Part shown: one piece after another, positions 17,176-24,890 of the stretch
How the letters are laid out: each line of letters opens with the position of its first letter
Numbering within the stretch: position 1 is the first letter of the stretch
Source: a virus
IMG/VR virus record: IMGVR_UViG_3300022752_000002
Coordinates: 1 to 64,000 of that record
Length of the DNA stretch: 64,000 nucleotides
Reading direction: 5' to 3' (one strand)
The notes under the pieces: model-generated
The model's input: the letters and a program-made list of their open reading frames with translations, nothing else
Database searches by the model: none
What the model was told of the DNA's origin: nothing
Program-made: the position numbers and the translations under genes

Positions 17176-17472
17176 TTAGGCTCTCCCTGTTTTCTTGTTA
17201 TATGCTTTGACCAAGTAGGCGTGACAAAACTCCAGAATCGAATCTAAGTTTTGGTCTTGATCCTCTGAAATGTGTTCGTGTCTTTTTGAATAACGCTCGG
17301 CCTCATCGCTGGCGTATTGCAACGCATCGGCAAGGTCGGACAAAAATTCGCAACTCGTTCCGCCGTCAAATAGTTGGGATATTACATTCACCGCTTGCGT
17401 GATTTGATGCGGGTGCGAGCAAGCCGACATAAACTCACCGGCACAATTCAGTTTTGTTTCGTCCAAGCTCAT
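17176..17472 (-). CDS. Small protein, coupled start
   Basis: 98 aa, MSLDETKLNCAGEFMSACSH at the start. The ATG overlaps the stop of the 68-aa gene upstream (CGATGAGC). Contains Cys and His scattered without a metal-site pattern. Function unknown. Confidence 0.6.
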   Translation of the reverse strand: MSLDETKLNCAGEFMSACSHPHQITQAVNVISQLFDGGTSCEFLSDLADALQYASDEAERYSKRHEHISEDQDQNLDSILEFCHAYLVKAYNKKTGRA

Positions 17473-17675
17473 CGGATTTGCTCCAAGCTAATGATGAGAT
17501 CGACCAAGTCCGTCAAACTGCCGGTGTAGTCTCGGATTGTTTCATCGTGCTTTCCCTGTCGAAGCGAGATCAGTGCATCCTCGGCATACTCAACTCCAAG
17601 GTTCGCAAGCTCCCGAAGCTCTAATTTGATCGGCTCATACCATCCTGTTGGAAGTGTCGGCTTTGTGGTTGTCAT
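17469..17675 (-). CDS. Small helical protein, element-started
   Basis: 68 aa, MTTTKPTLPTGWYEPIKLEL at the start; amphipathic helices follow. The start lies after the element at 17676-17698, which also encodes the C-terminal ETAEVIAV of the amidotransferase. The amidotransferase stop overlaps this start, so the two are translationally linked as well. Confidence 0.6.
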   Translation of the reverse strand: MTTTKPTLPTGWYEPIKLELRELANLGVEYAEDALISLRQGKHDETIRDYTGSLTDLVDLIISLEQIR

Positions 17676-18742
17676 ACTGCAATTACCTCGGCTGTTTCCT
17701 CGGCCTCCTCGTCCTCCGTCTCAACTCCGCTGGTTGTTAGGTCTTTCTCGGCTTGTAAGTAGCCCTCTTGGTAGCCTTTTCTGAACTGCTTGCTTTGGGT
17801 TTTGTCCTCGTAGTATCCAGCTCCGTTCTGGTTGTCCATATAGCCCTCGTCATAGCCGGTCTGGTAATCGGTCTCTGACCCGCTTCCTTCGTGATCTGGA
17901 ACTCCTGTTTCGGTTCCGTCTTCGTCATTCCATCCTCCGGTGGTTGTGGATTTGTAGGTTTTCTTTGGGTAGTAGGTCGTGCCATAACCGAGGGACAACT
18001 GATCCTTGGCATAGCTACGCTTACGGATGGGTTTGACCCGCTTCTTGCCCAGAATTGACCCCAACTTGGTTTCAATGGCGTGGTTTGCTTTGATCTGGAT
18101 CGGGGCTTGCGGAGTTTGTTCAAAAACATCTTTAACTACGCTTGTGCCGTCCAAGGCGGATGTAGCCACGACAAACCCTCCGTTGAATCTTACGCAATAA
18201 AGGGAAGGGGTTTCATCCCGATATATTGTTAGGTGTCCATCCCTGCGGATGATGAGCAGGGCGGCATAGCCCTCGTAATACTTGGAAAGCTCCTTCCAGC
18301 CCTTGCCCTTCGTGAAGGTGTTGAATAAGTCCTCGCTGTCACAAGTGCCGACCTTTTTACGGCGGGGTCCGGTATAATCGACAATTCCGTTATGAGCCAA
18401 GGCCAGCTCATCGCTGACAAAGGGATGGGTATTTTTAATCCCAAGGTCGTTTGTCGAAGTCCGTCCGTGGAATAGGCCAGCCGTGCAAGGCTTAATCTCA
18501 CCTCGCAAGTCAAAGGTGGGTTTGGCTACCGATTCCCACTCTCCAAGCGGATCGTAGCCGTATCCGAGAAGGTTGCCGGTGACAAGTCGAAGGGACGTTA
18601 TTCCTTCAATGTCGCCACCCGACAACGCATACCCGAATCCATCTTTCTGATCCTTCAGAAGGTCACGACTGGTTTTGATAAGTTTGTCCAGCCGTTCCTT
18701 CTCAAGGGGTTTATCAACGCTGAATCCAATTAGTCTGCACAT
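17672..18742 (-). CDS. Class II glutamine amidotransferase (Ntn hydrolase)
   Basis: 356 aa. Met1 is followed by Cys2, the N-terminal nucleophile exposed after Met removal. The glutaminase motifs follow in order: FHGRTSTND (H92, R94), THPF (106-107), LAHNGIVD (N118-G119, oxyanion hole) and CDSEDLF (134-140). These enzymes release ammonia from glutamine for a partner synthetase. Residues about 255-356 are an unusual acidic, Tyr/Gly-rich tail with GYxEGY repeats and no amidotransferase partner domain. The likely partner is the adjacent amidoligase (24 bases away), a pairing described for phage amidoligase operons. Start element at 18743-18765. The product modified is unknown. Confidence 0.88.
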   Translation of the reverse strand: MCRLIGFSVDKPLEKERLDKLIKTSRDLLKDQKDGFGYALSGGDIEGITSLRLVTGNLLGYGYDPLGEWESVAKPTFDLRGEIKPCTAGLFHGRTSTNDLGIKNTHPFVSDELALAHNGIVDYTGPRRKKVGTCDSEDLFNTFTKGKGWKELSKYYEGYAALLIIRRDGHLTIYRDETPSLYCVRFNGGFVVATSALDGTSVVKDVFEQTPQAPIQIKANHAIETKLGSILGKKRVKPIRKRSYAKDQLSLGYGTTYYPKKTYKSTTTGGWNDEDGTETGVPDHEGSGSETDYQTGYDEGYMDNQNGAGYYEDKTQSKQFRKGYQEGYLQAEKDLTTSGVETEDEEAEETAEVIAV

Positions 18743-18765
18743 ATCTTAATTATCCTTTCTGTTTT

Positions 18766-19959
18766 TCAGCTAACGGCGTAGCCGTCTGTTAGCCGGTGTT
18801 TGTCCTCAAGGATCATCTTGTCCCGCAACTTCAAGGCATCTTGCGAGTGAAACTGCCGGTAGCGTCTCCACAAGTAGGCTCTGATCGTCTCTGGAAGCGT
18901 CCGCATTTTGATGATGTCTTCCAGCGATACGCTTAGGATGCCGTTGCCGTGCTTGTGGGAGTTTGCCTCGGCCACCTCATCGACCTCCGAGGAGGTGACA
19001 ATCCACTTGTTGAGATCGACCCACCCCATAATTTTCCAGAAGTCCAGCGTCCCGCCGTGTAGTCGGTTCTCGGTTGTCGTATGCTCGCAGTAGGCTGATG
19101 CGTGATTGATTGCCAAGTAGCGGTCGGTCGAGTGCCGGTAAGTGAATCCCCGATGAATCGGCCTGTTCATACGGCAATAGCGATTGTCCAATCGGGAAGG
19201 TGCGACAATACTTGCCAAGGCTGGCAAACATTTGATAAGTCGCTTGGCTCGCTTGGATGCCATCGCTGAACTGACACCCCGCTGGTCGAGGTGCAAGTGC
19301 ATCCCGCAACTGGTGTTGACCTCCGCACCGCTGGCGTTGAGTTTATCGACAACTCCCTTCAGTCGCAGGGGACGCTCGTGGCGGAATGTCACCTTAAACT
19401 CTGCCGACCCCCAGTCTGGGTCTTCGCTGTCGCCATCGTCCTCGTTCCGTTCCTCGTCCCTGTCCCTGTCGGGATACCACTCCAAGGAGCCGTCATCCTC
19501 CTTGTCGATCAGCATCCGTCCAAGCTGGCGAAGGTTTGGAATGTTATCCTTGTCCTCAAACACACACTCCAGCTCAACCGAGCAAAGCTGTCCTTTGAAG
19601 GCTTGGAAGTATTTAGCCTCCAAGTCCGTGTCTTCCTTTGGCCGAAGTCCACGGCGAAGGTAGGAGAGGGAGCCGAAGTTTGTCTGACGCTTCTCCCAGC
19701 GTTCTTTCTCCTTGGCCAACTCCTCCTCGGAGATGTTGAGTGTCCTTGCATACCACCGATCACGCATTTGTTTGGATAGTCTCATATCTGAATTACCCAG
19801 CTGGTTTTCCTGCCCTTCCGCATATTCCCGCATCGCATCGATGTAGGCCGTCAATGTCCGGGGATCTTGGTCTATCTCATCGACCCCGAACTTGCGGACG
19901 AAACGCCGTAGTTGCTGTTTTGCGGAGAGGCTTTTTGTTTTTTTGGGGCGTTTCGCCAT
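18766..19959 (-). CDS. Amidoligase (COOH-NH2 ligase family) with N-terminal extension
   Basis: 397 aa from the ATG at 19959. A second start-associated element at 19786-19808 precedes an in-frame ATG at 19785, giving a 339-aa form that begins MRLSKQMRDRWY. Numbered from 19785, the GCS-like fold of amidoligases is seen as VELEC (70-74), TSCGMHLHLDQRG (158-170) and RLHGGTLDFWKIMGWVDLNK (241-260). These enzymes join a carboxylate to an amine using ATP, forming peptide-like bonds in proteins or small molecules. The N-terminal 58-residue piece (MAKRPKKTKSLSAKQQ) is basic and may be a formerly separate gene now fused in frame. The neighbouring amidotransferase probably supplies ammonia. Confidence 0.82.
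   Translation of the reverse strand: MAKRPKKTKSLSAKQQLRRFVRKFGVDEIDQDPRTLTAYIDAMREYAEGQENQLGNSDMRLSKQMRDRWYARTLNISEEELAKEKERWEKRQTNFGSLSYLRRGLRPKEDTDLEAKYFQAFKGQLCSVELECVFEDKDNIPNLRQLGRMLIDKEDDGSLEWYPDRDRDEERNEDDGDSEDPDWGSAEFKVTFRHERPLRLKGVVDKLNASGAEVNTSCGMHLHLDQRGVSSAMASKRAKRLIKCLPALASIVAPSRLDNRYCRMNRPIHRGFTYRHSTDRYLAINHASAYCEHTTTENRLHGGTLDFWKIMGWVDLNKWIVTSSEVDEVAEANSHKHGNGILSVSLEDIIKMRTLPETIRAYLWRRYRQFHSQDALKLRDKMILEDKHRLTDGYAVS
19786..19808 (-). promoter_or_regulatory. Start-associated element inside an open frame
   Basis: A copy (AAAACC, AGCT, GGGTAATT, CAGAT, ATG) whose frame has no stop, so translation from 19959 reads through it in frame. It implies a second start at 19785 within the amidoligase gene. 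Confidence 0.75.
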
Positions 19960-19981
19960 GCCCCAATTAACCGGCGTGTTT

Positions 19982-20578
19982 TTAGTCGGTGAGGAGCCGT
20001 GCCTTCGCCCAATACCGACACTCGTTCTGGTCGTATTTGCGGGGGTAGGGGGATTGCTGGTGTTTGGCGACAAACCCCTCCCAAATCACCTCGCAACGGC
20101 GTTCATTGACCTCCCGCATATCTTCAAGGATGAGCCGTGCCTGTGCCTGTGAGTAGGATGGGAATCGAAGGATTGAGTTTGTTGGAATATCGTCCAGCGG
20201 AACCTCGCATAGCTCGTTGAGCAACTGCCTTCGCTCCGAATAGGGCAGGGGAGAGTCCATCAAGTCCATTACCACCACCGACCCCTTACCGGCCTTGGTG
20301 CGTCTGCCAAGGAACTCGCAGTCCAGCATACCGAGACCGGCAATGGCGGGGGTGCTTGCGACAATGTCCAGAATGTGACCCGACTCGGAGAAGGTTGTTC
20401 CGTGCCGTGAAATCACCCTGCCTTTTTCGGCATCCACGACACACCTCCATCCGTTTATCTTCGGCTCAAATGCCCAATCGGAGAATGACTCCAAGGCTAG
20501 GGCGGTGACGCAGGGGTAGGGTCGAAGGGGTAGCCTCGGAGACCTACTTACAAGCGTGGTGGGAGCCTCAACTGACAT
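19982..20578 (-). CDS. ATP-dependent nucleic acid ligase, adenylation domain only
   Basis: 198 aa from ATG 20578, which overlaps the stop of the 196-aa gene upstream. Nucleotidyltransferase motifs are visible: I at EPKINGWR (Lys40 would take the AMP), III at LDCEFLG (85-91), IV at EGFVAK (167-172) and V at YWAKAR (189-194). There is no OB-fold domain after motif V, so this is a minimal ligase. It could seal DNA or RNA nicks or, given its neighbours, adenylate another substrate. Motif I has Asn where DNA ligases usually have Asp (KxDG), which weakens a plain DNA ligase reading. Confidence 0.78.
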   Translation of the reverse strand: MSVEAPTTLVSRSPRLPLRPYPCVTALALESFSDWAFEPKINGWRCVVDAEKGRVISRHGTTFSESGHILDIVASTPAIAGLGMLDCEFLGRRTKAGKGSVVVMDLMDSPLPYSERRQLLNELCEVPLDDIPTNSILRFPSYSQAQARLILEDMREVNERRCEVIWEGFVAKHQQSPYPRKYDQNECRYWAKARLLTD

Positions 20579-21158
20579 AGATTCGTGCGGGACAAACTCC
20601 CTGCAACTGAATGTTTTGTTCGGGCTTGAGGATTCTGTGACGCTCAAGGTGAAACTGCTCGGTGGGTTGGTAGCCCCGCTTGATCGTCACGGCGGACGAA
20701 CTGCGGTGCTTCTCGACCAACGCCCGAAGCTCCGAGACAAACTCACCGGCTGTTTCGGGATTCAGCTTTGAGCCGTCAATCTTGAAGTCGAAGCTCTGCT
20801 GAAAGGCCGTCTCAAACACCGGCTTGGGGACAATCATCAGAACTTCCTCTGGCGAGACCGAGGGATACATCCGAGCCATTGTGATCTTGGCGGTGCAATC
20901 ATCACCCTGCATCTCGGCGGTGGAAGCGGGAAGCTCCCCACCCAAGGATCGGGCGTGGTTCATCCTCCAGAACTCTAATGCCGCCGCCTCCATCAAATCC
21001 TCCTTGGCTTTGCGAAGATCGGACTCGGCGTGGTCGAAGGCTTGTTTGGCCTTCACGAATGTCGTCACCGGCTTGGCATCGACATTGAGCAGGGGTTTCG
21101 GTTCATTCTTGCGGGAAGGTTTGTGTTCGTTGAATCCGTCCAGATTTATTGTTTTCAT
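20568..21158 (-). CDS. Unknown protein, 196 aa, element-started
   Basis: MKTINLDGFNEHKPSRK at the start. Residues 30-65 form a charged helix (KAKQAFDHAESDLRKAKEDL), followed by a mixed alpha/beta region with PSVSPEEVLMIVPKPVFE. The start lies after the element at 21159-21181. Its stop overlaps the ligase start. Could be a ssDNA-binding or ligase-associated factor, but no motif proves it. Confidence 0.65.
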   Translation of the reverse strand: MKTINLDGFNEHKPSRKNEPKPLLNVDAKPVTTFVKAKQAFDHAESDLRKAKEDLMEAAALEFWRMNHARSLGGELPASTAEMQGDDCTAKITMARMYPSVSPEEVLMIVPKPVFETAFQQSFDFKIDGSKLNPETAGEFVSELRALVEKHRSSSAVTIKRGYQPTEQFHLERHRILKPEQNIQLQGVCPARIYVS

Positions 21159-21165
21159 ATATCAA

Positions 21166-21546
21166 TTACCCAGCTTGTTCCAAGATGTCGGCCAGCTTTT
21201 CGACCAGCCAGCCTTTGGCCTCCTCCGCATTTTCGGTTGTCTTCTTTCCATAATGGTTCAAATAAAAAGTTCCGCTTTCAATAGATAGCCTCCACCCAAT
21301 ATCGCCACCCCAATCCCAAAATCCAATGAAGTGGTCTGTGGCCTTATATTCCCAAACTTTCTTTATCGATCCTTCACGACTATTTCTCAGCCTTGCCGGA
21401 AGATGCCTAACCTCATCGTATATCTTTTTGAGAGGAGAAAACTTAGCGGCATCCTCCTCGTCAATTCTCTGTTTTACGGCTTTGGCGTGATCCTCTGCCG
21501 CCTTGTTCATCGCCTGTTTCGATCTGATTAGTTCTAGTGCTGTCAT
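21166..21546 (-). CDS. Unknown protein, 126 aa, element-started
   Basis: MTALELIRSKQAMNKAAED at the start, with an N-terminal helix and a C-terminal beta region containing FIGFWDWGGDIGWRLSIESG. It ends ILEQAG-stop inside the next element. Start element at 21547-21569. No family recognised. Confidence 0.65.
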   Translation of the reverse strand: MTALELIRSKQAMNKAAEDHAKAVKQRIDEEDAAKFSPLKKIYDEVRHLPARLRNSREGSIKKVWEYKATDHFIGFWDWGGDIGWRLSIESGTFYLNHYGKKTTENAEEAKGWLVEKLADILEQAG

Positions 21547-21549
21547 ATA

Positions 21550-22233
21550 TCAATTAACCGCCGTGTTTTTGAACATCTTTTTCATTTGTTTCTCCAGCAA
21601 CGCCTCTGCTCTTTTCACCATCCCCCGCCTAGCTTCAACGGCCTCGTTTTCCTCGTCTGGCGTGAAGTGGTCGGTGATTATGTTGTCGCTGTCGCCCTCG
21701 TCATACCATTCGTTGGTGATGACTTCGCCGGTCTCGTCAGCCATCTTTTGGAGGATGGGTTCGGGTGGAGACCAAGCCGTGCAGAATGTCACCGAGGAGC
21801 CGTCCTCCGACCAGTTTGTCCAGTAGGAGTTCCACTTGGTTCCCCAATTTTCAATGCACCATCCATACCAATCCTTGTGGCCGTATTTCTTGAGGTTTTG
21901 GATAGCTTTCTTGCCCTCGTTCAGCTCTTTTGGGGACAGCTTCTTTTTCTCGTGCTCATAAAGGGCTTCTGCCGTTGTGATTCCAAGCTCCTTGACCCAA
22001 GGCCAGTGAAGCCGGTCTTTGAAGTATGCCATATCCTTTTTAAGGACGGCGATAGCGGTGTCCACGCTTCCACCGGCGGTGATGGCCAGAGACTTCGGCA
22101 TCCTTTTGACATAATCAAAATTGATGTTGAAGTTGCCCTCGTCATCGGCTTTTTCGGAGATGTAGGGTTTCAATACCTCACGGATGTTTCGTCCGCTTTG
22201 GAGTGTCAGTAGGTTTGTGATGTGGTTAGGCAT
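21550..22233 (-). CDS. Api92-like phage protein (ferredoxin-like fold)
   Basis: 227 aa. It has the layout of the Api92-like/DUF1281 family: MPNHITNLL at the N-terminus, FDYVKRMPKSL near residue 40, then KDWYGWCIENWGTKWNSYW (about 118-136) and VTFCTAWSPPEPILQKMA (about 146-163). These proteins are widespread in phages and plasmids and their biochemical role is unknown. Start element at 22234-22256. Confidence 0.8.
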   Translation of the reverse strand: MPNHITNLLTLQSGRNIREVLKPYISEKADDEGNFNINFDYVKRMPKSLAITAGGSVDTAIAVLKKDMAYFKDRLHWPWVKELGITTAEALYEHEKKKLSPKELNEGKKAIQNLKKYGHKDWYGWCIENWGTKWNSYWTNWSEDGSSVTFCTAWSPPEPILQKMADETGEVITNEWYDEGDSDNIITDHFTPDEENEAVEARRGMVKRAEALLEKQMKKMFKNTAVN

Positions 22234-22236
22234 AGC

Positions 22237-22611
22237 TCAATTACCCTTCTTGTTTTCCTGTTCGGCAAACCTTGGGACGCCAAGCCCGACCCAGCCGTAG
22301 TTTTTCCGGTCGATTGAGCCTGCGATCATATAAATGTCGTGCATGAAGCTGAAGCTGTCCTTGGTTTCAGCCATTTCTTTGAGGCGAAGCCGGTGGTGCT
22401 TTACATGGCAAACCTCCAAGTCCATCGCCAAGTCTATTGTCCCCCTGTCGTGGAGGCGGGGAGGGAACTCGGTTCCGTCCGATAAGAACTTGTCCCTCTC
22501 GCAAGCCCTCTTGGCGATTTCGTGAATCAGTTTTGTCTCGGAAAGGGTAAGGCTACCCCAATCAAAGAACCCGTCACCCTTCAGCGTTTTTCCCTGTTTT
22601 CGTTTTTTCAT
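22237..22611 (-). CDS. Phage protein resembling DUF6874-type proteins
   Basis: 124 aa. Residues 30-115 contain IAKRACERD, then MDLEVCHVKHHRLRLKEM, FSFMHDIYMIAGSIDR and a terminal VPRFAEQ. This order (RA, MDxxxxH, LxL, FxHDxxxI, PRF) matches a small uncharacterised phage family that I recall as DUF6874; that identification is tentative. Start element at 22612-22634; it ends EQENKKGN within the next element. Confidence 0.65.
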   Translation of the reverse strand: MKKRKQGKTLKGDGFFDWGSLTLSETKLIHEIAKRACERDKFLSDGTEFPPRLHDRGTIDLAMDLEVCHVKHHRLRLKEMAETKDSFSFMHDIYMIAGSIDRKNYGWVGLGVPRFAEQENKKGN

Positions 22612-22820
22612 ATCATAATTAGCTTTCTTGTTTTTTTGCCGTCCGAGGCGATTTGGTAAGACATGGAAATCGAATCCTCCATTTCTTTCCCGCTTACATA
22701 CGCTTCGATTGTTGCCTTGTTGCGTCCACGACCAAGGATGCGGAAGGCAATCCCATTGACCTCAATCCAAGCAGCCCCGTCCTTTAGTAGATAGTCTCCG
22801 TCCCTAATGCGGTTTTTCAT
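22608..22820 (-). CDS. Small beta-rich protein, coupled start
   Basis: 70 aa from MKNRIRDGDYLLKDGAAWIE; the ATG lies just upstream of the previous gene's stop. The body alternates short strands (WIEVNGIAFRILGRG). It ends in the next element, where its TGA overlaps the following ATG. Unknown. Confidence 0.6.
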   Translation of the reverse strand: MKNRIRDGDYLLKDGAAWIEVNGIAFRILGRGRNKATIEAYVSGKEMEDSISMSYQIASDGKKTRKLIMI

Positions 22821-23053
22821 ACAATGTCCAAGTGACCGGCTCCGTTGCCCTCCGGATCGCACATAATCCAAGCGGTCTTGATCTTTCCGCTTTTGGTGCG
22901 GAATACCAAACCATACTCCTCATCGCTGGTGTGGCCGGTGTCCGTGTTTCTTGCTATGTCCACGCAAACGGCTCCTTTGAGTTGTTTGAGGTGTTCAAAG
23001 CCCCAGTCCTTGGATTGTGGCTCCTCTGATAATAGTGTGATGCCTTTAGTCAT
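22817..23053 (-). CDS. Small unknown protein, coupled start
   Basis: 78 aa, MTKGITLLSEEPQSKDWGF at the start. ATG overlaps the upstream TGA (GTATGACT). The second half, EYGLVFRTKSGKIKTAWIMC, looks like a beta sheet with a surface Trp and Cys. Unknown. Confidence 0.6.
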   Translation of the reverse strand: MTKGITLLSEEPQSKDWGFEHLKQLKGAVCVDIARNTDTGHTSDEEYGLVFRTKSGKIKTAWIMCDPEGNGAGHLDIV

Positions 23054-23289
23054 ACCTTCCCCTCCATCATTTCCTTGTAGAGTTGTTCTGGAGTGGGCTT
23101 CAAAACCCATCCGTCCCAAACCTCGATGGCTTTTTTTTCTTGGATTCCACCGACATACGGAATCCTTGTGGTGTCAATCGGCCAAACCCCCGCCTTCTTG
23201 GCCTTTTCGATGGCCTCTTCGGGGCTGTTGGCCTTGACGACCTTATACCTCCACCGCTTTTCCCATCCTTCGACTTTGTATGTTTTCAC
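23050..23289 (-). CDS. Small unknown protein with GTG start
   Basis: 79 aa, MKTYKVEGWEKRWRYKVVKA. The initiator is GTG, placed exactly 5 bases after an element copy (23290-23312). The EKRWRYKVVKANSPEEAIEKA layout is that of short phage proteins with a beta strand followed by an SPEEAIEKA helix. Unknown function. Confidence 0.65.
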   Translation of the reverse strand: MKTYKVEGWEKRWRYKVVKANSPEEAIEKAKKAGVWPIDTTRIPYVGGIQEKKAIEVWDGWVLKPTPEQLYKEMMEGKV

Positions 23290-23312
23290 GCCTCAATTAC
23301 CCCCGATGTTTC
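23290..23312 (-). promoter_or_regulatory. Start-associated element before a GTG start
   Basis: AAACA, TCGG, GGGTAATT, GAGGC, then GTG. The invariant spacing to a non-ATG initiator shows that the element marks the start position rather than being part of a repeat that happens to include ATG. Confidence 0.75.
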
Positions 23313-23446
23313 AGTCGCCTCAAGGTAGGACAAAATCGCATCCCTTGGGCTGAACCCCATTCCCACGGGCTCGCAGGGCTCCCGCCGTAATTATCATCGG
23401 TGCAAACCCACTGCCCCATGCAGATGTATTCTATGTCTAGCCTCAT
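23297..23446 (-). CDS. 49-aa protein, element-started
   Basis: MRLDIEYICMGQWVCTDDNY at the start, ending RLKHRG. The element at 23447-23469 is slightly diverged (GGGTAGTT). Two Cys and several Trp; the C-terminal part is basic. Unknown. Confidence 0.55.
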   Translation of the reverse strand: MRLDIEYICMGQWVCTDDNYGGSPASPWEWGSAQGMRFCPTLRRLKHRG

Positions 23447-24009
23447 ACCCCAACTACCCGCCGTGTTCTGCGGCCTCTTGAGGCATAAATCTGGGCAACT
23501 TGGGACCAATCCGATATTTCTCCGAAGCAATGAAAGAATCTTGCCCTCTCGGCTCTCTCGTGCTCTTGAATGGCCTGATGTTCCGGAGGGGTCATGTCAA
23601 TAGCCCTCAAAAACACCAACCCATCGTTCTCTTCCTCAAACAAATCCTGATAAGAAAACCCGTAATGAGTTAACGCCCATTCAACTTCCTGAGTTATTTC
23701 TCCCGTGAGCCAATTTCGATCAAGCGGCGGGAGGAGCTTGGCGACCCAAGCGGGCGATGGGCTGTCCCAGTCATCCGTCATTACTTTGGACTCCTCATGC
23801 ATCAATACGGCGTGGCAACCTCCCGCATATACCGAATCCCTGTGCTCTCCCGGCCCCCAAAAATCAATAAGTGGATTAACCCTTCTAACAATGCATGATC
23901 CGATTTCGCACAATCCGCCGGCAGCGGGACGCCAGTCGCCCCAGCCTTCGATGTGGTCTTGAAGCTCCTCCTCCGCTTCCGCTTTTGCAAAAAGGTCTAA
24001 TTGATTCAT
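23443..24009 (-). CDS. Unknown protein, 188 aa, element-started
   Basis: MNQLDLFAKAEAEEELQDHI at the start. The MNQLDLF N-terminus resembles clamp- or replisome-binding peptides (QLxLF) but this is only similarity. A middle region contains WRPAAGGLCEIGSC, and the C-terminus is basic (RGRRTRRVVGV), its last residues coming from the next element. Start element at 24010-24032. Function unknown. Confidence 0.65.
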   Translation of the reverse strand: MNQLDLFAKAEAEEELQDHIEGWGDWRPAAGGLCEIGSCIVRRVNPLIDFWGPGEHRDSVYAGGCHAVLMHEESKVMTDDWDSPSPAWVAKLLPPLDRNWLTGEITQEVEWALTHYGFSYQDLFEEENDGLVFLRAIDMTPPEHQAIQEHERAERARFFHCFGEISDWSQVAQIYASRGRRTRRVVGV

Positions 24010-24037
24010 GGATCAATTACCCCTTGTGTTTTTGGGG

Positions 24038-24217
24038 CTATTTAAGCGTCTTGCCTATCGAGGGGTGGCCGTGAACCCGATCTATGATGGCTCTGACCAC
24101 GGCTCCGTTGATAGCCTCTAGGAACTCACCGCTGATGCGGGTGAATTTGCCGTTCCTTCGTTCTTTGCTGAGGTGAAGGGCATATTTTTTGACTTGGGCT
24201 TTGTTGATGAGGCTCAT
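24038..24217 (-). CDS. 59-aa basic protein, element-started
   Basis: MSLINKAQVKKYALHLSKER at the start, with FLEAINGAVVRAIIDRVHGH in the middle. The VKKYAL, SGEFLEAIN and IDRVHGHPSIG arrangement resembles histone-like or ribbon-helix-helix small phage DNA-binding proteins. Start element at 24218-24240 (diverged, GAATAGTT). Confidence 0.6.
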   Translation of the reverse strand: MSLINKAQVKKYALHLSKERRNGKFTRISGEFLEAINGAVVRAIIDRVHGHPSIGKTLK

Positions 24218-24468
24218 GCCTTAACTATTCGCCTTGTTTCTGCGTCTTTGCTGTGAAAGGTGTGGGCTCGGCAGTTATCGGCAACCCCGACCACCGCAAC
24301 CTTCAATCCGTTTCGCTCCACGACATGAATGTCCCTATTCCAGCATCCATCCCAGTAGATTTTGTGGCCTTTTTCAAAATTCTCGTCCCCAAACCATACA
24401 GCAAACCCAACATAGACTTCCTTGTCCTTAATTTTGCCCAACTGCTTGATTAGGTCTTTTATTTTCAT
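24214..24468 (-). CDS. Small unknown protein, element-started
   Basis: 84 aa, MKIKDLIKQLGKIKDKEVYV at the start. The KDLIxxLxxxxdDxxVxV opening is a common phage layout. Residues 55-70 (GLKVAVVGVADNCRAHTFHS) form a hydrophobic strand pair. Start element at 24469-24491; its stop overlaps the next start. Confidence 0.65.
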   Translation of the reverse strand: MKIKDLIKQLGKIKDKEVYVGFAVWFGDENFEKGHKIYWDGCWNRDIHVVERNGLKVAVVGVADNCRAHTFHSKDAETRRIVKA

Positions 24469-24489
24469 GCCCCAATTACCCGCCTTGTT

Positions 24490-24792
24490 TTATTTGTGGA
24501 TAATGGTGACCAGCTGTGAGGCCTTGAGCAGGGGAAGCAGGGCATCGGCCTCGCCACCCTTGCCAACAATCACCCCACGGCCACCGAAGGTGAAGTTGCC
24601 GATCTGAAACCTACCGCTGAACTTGGGGCTCTTCTGTATATTCCACTCCTCGTTGACGAAGAGGGTGTCCCTTTGGATGGGGTAGGCCTCGATGTAGCCA
24701 CCGACCAGCTCCTGAAGCTTCTCAAGGGTCGGCTCGACATCGATCTCGGATATCGCCGGCGTTGCGGAGGGGTCAATAAGGATGGCTCTCAT
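24490..24792 (-). CDS. DUF3846-like protein (paralogue of 13472-13849)
   Basis: 100 aa from ATG 24792, overlapping the TGA of the upstream 33-aa membrane peptide gene. MRAILIDPSATPAI at the start, then LEKLQELVGGYIEAYPI (about 24-40) and FVNEEWNIQKSP. The Q-x-L-V-G-G-Y-I-E element and the NEE strand are the hallmark of phage DUF3846 proteins. Function unknown. Confidence 0.75.
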   Translation of the reverse strand: MRAILIDPSATPAISEIDVEPTLEKLQELVGGYIEAYPIQRDTLFVNEEWNIQKSPKFSGRFQIGNFTFGGRGVIVGKGGEADALLPLLKASQLVTIIHK

Positions 24793-24890
24793 TTGAAGGC
24801 TAGGGTTGTGAGTCCCACCAGAAATCCAAGCACAAGGCCGGTGGTGTAGCACCAAAAACCGATTTTTTCCTCAAGCTCCTTTGTGGTCAT
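24789..24890 (-). CDS. 33-aa membrane peptide
   Basis: MTTKELEEKIGFWCYTTGLV then LGFLVGLTTLAFK; one transmembrane helix at about 11-31. The start overlaps the upstream TGA and the stop overlaps the next ATG. Second of a tandem pair of 33-aa membrane peptides. Confidence 0.55.
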   Translation of the reverse strand: MTTKELEEKIGFWCYTTGLVLGFLVGLTTLAFK

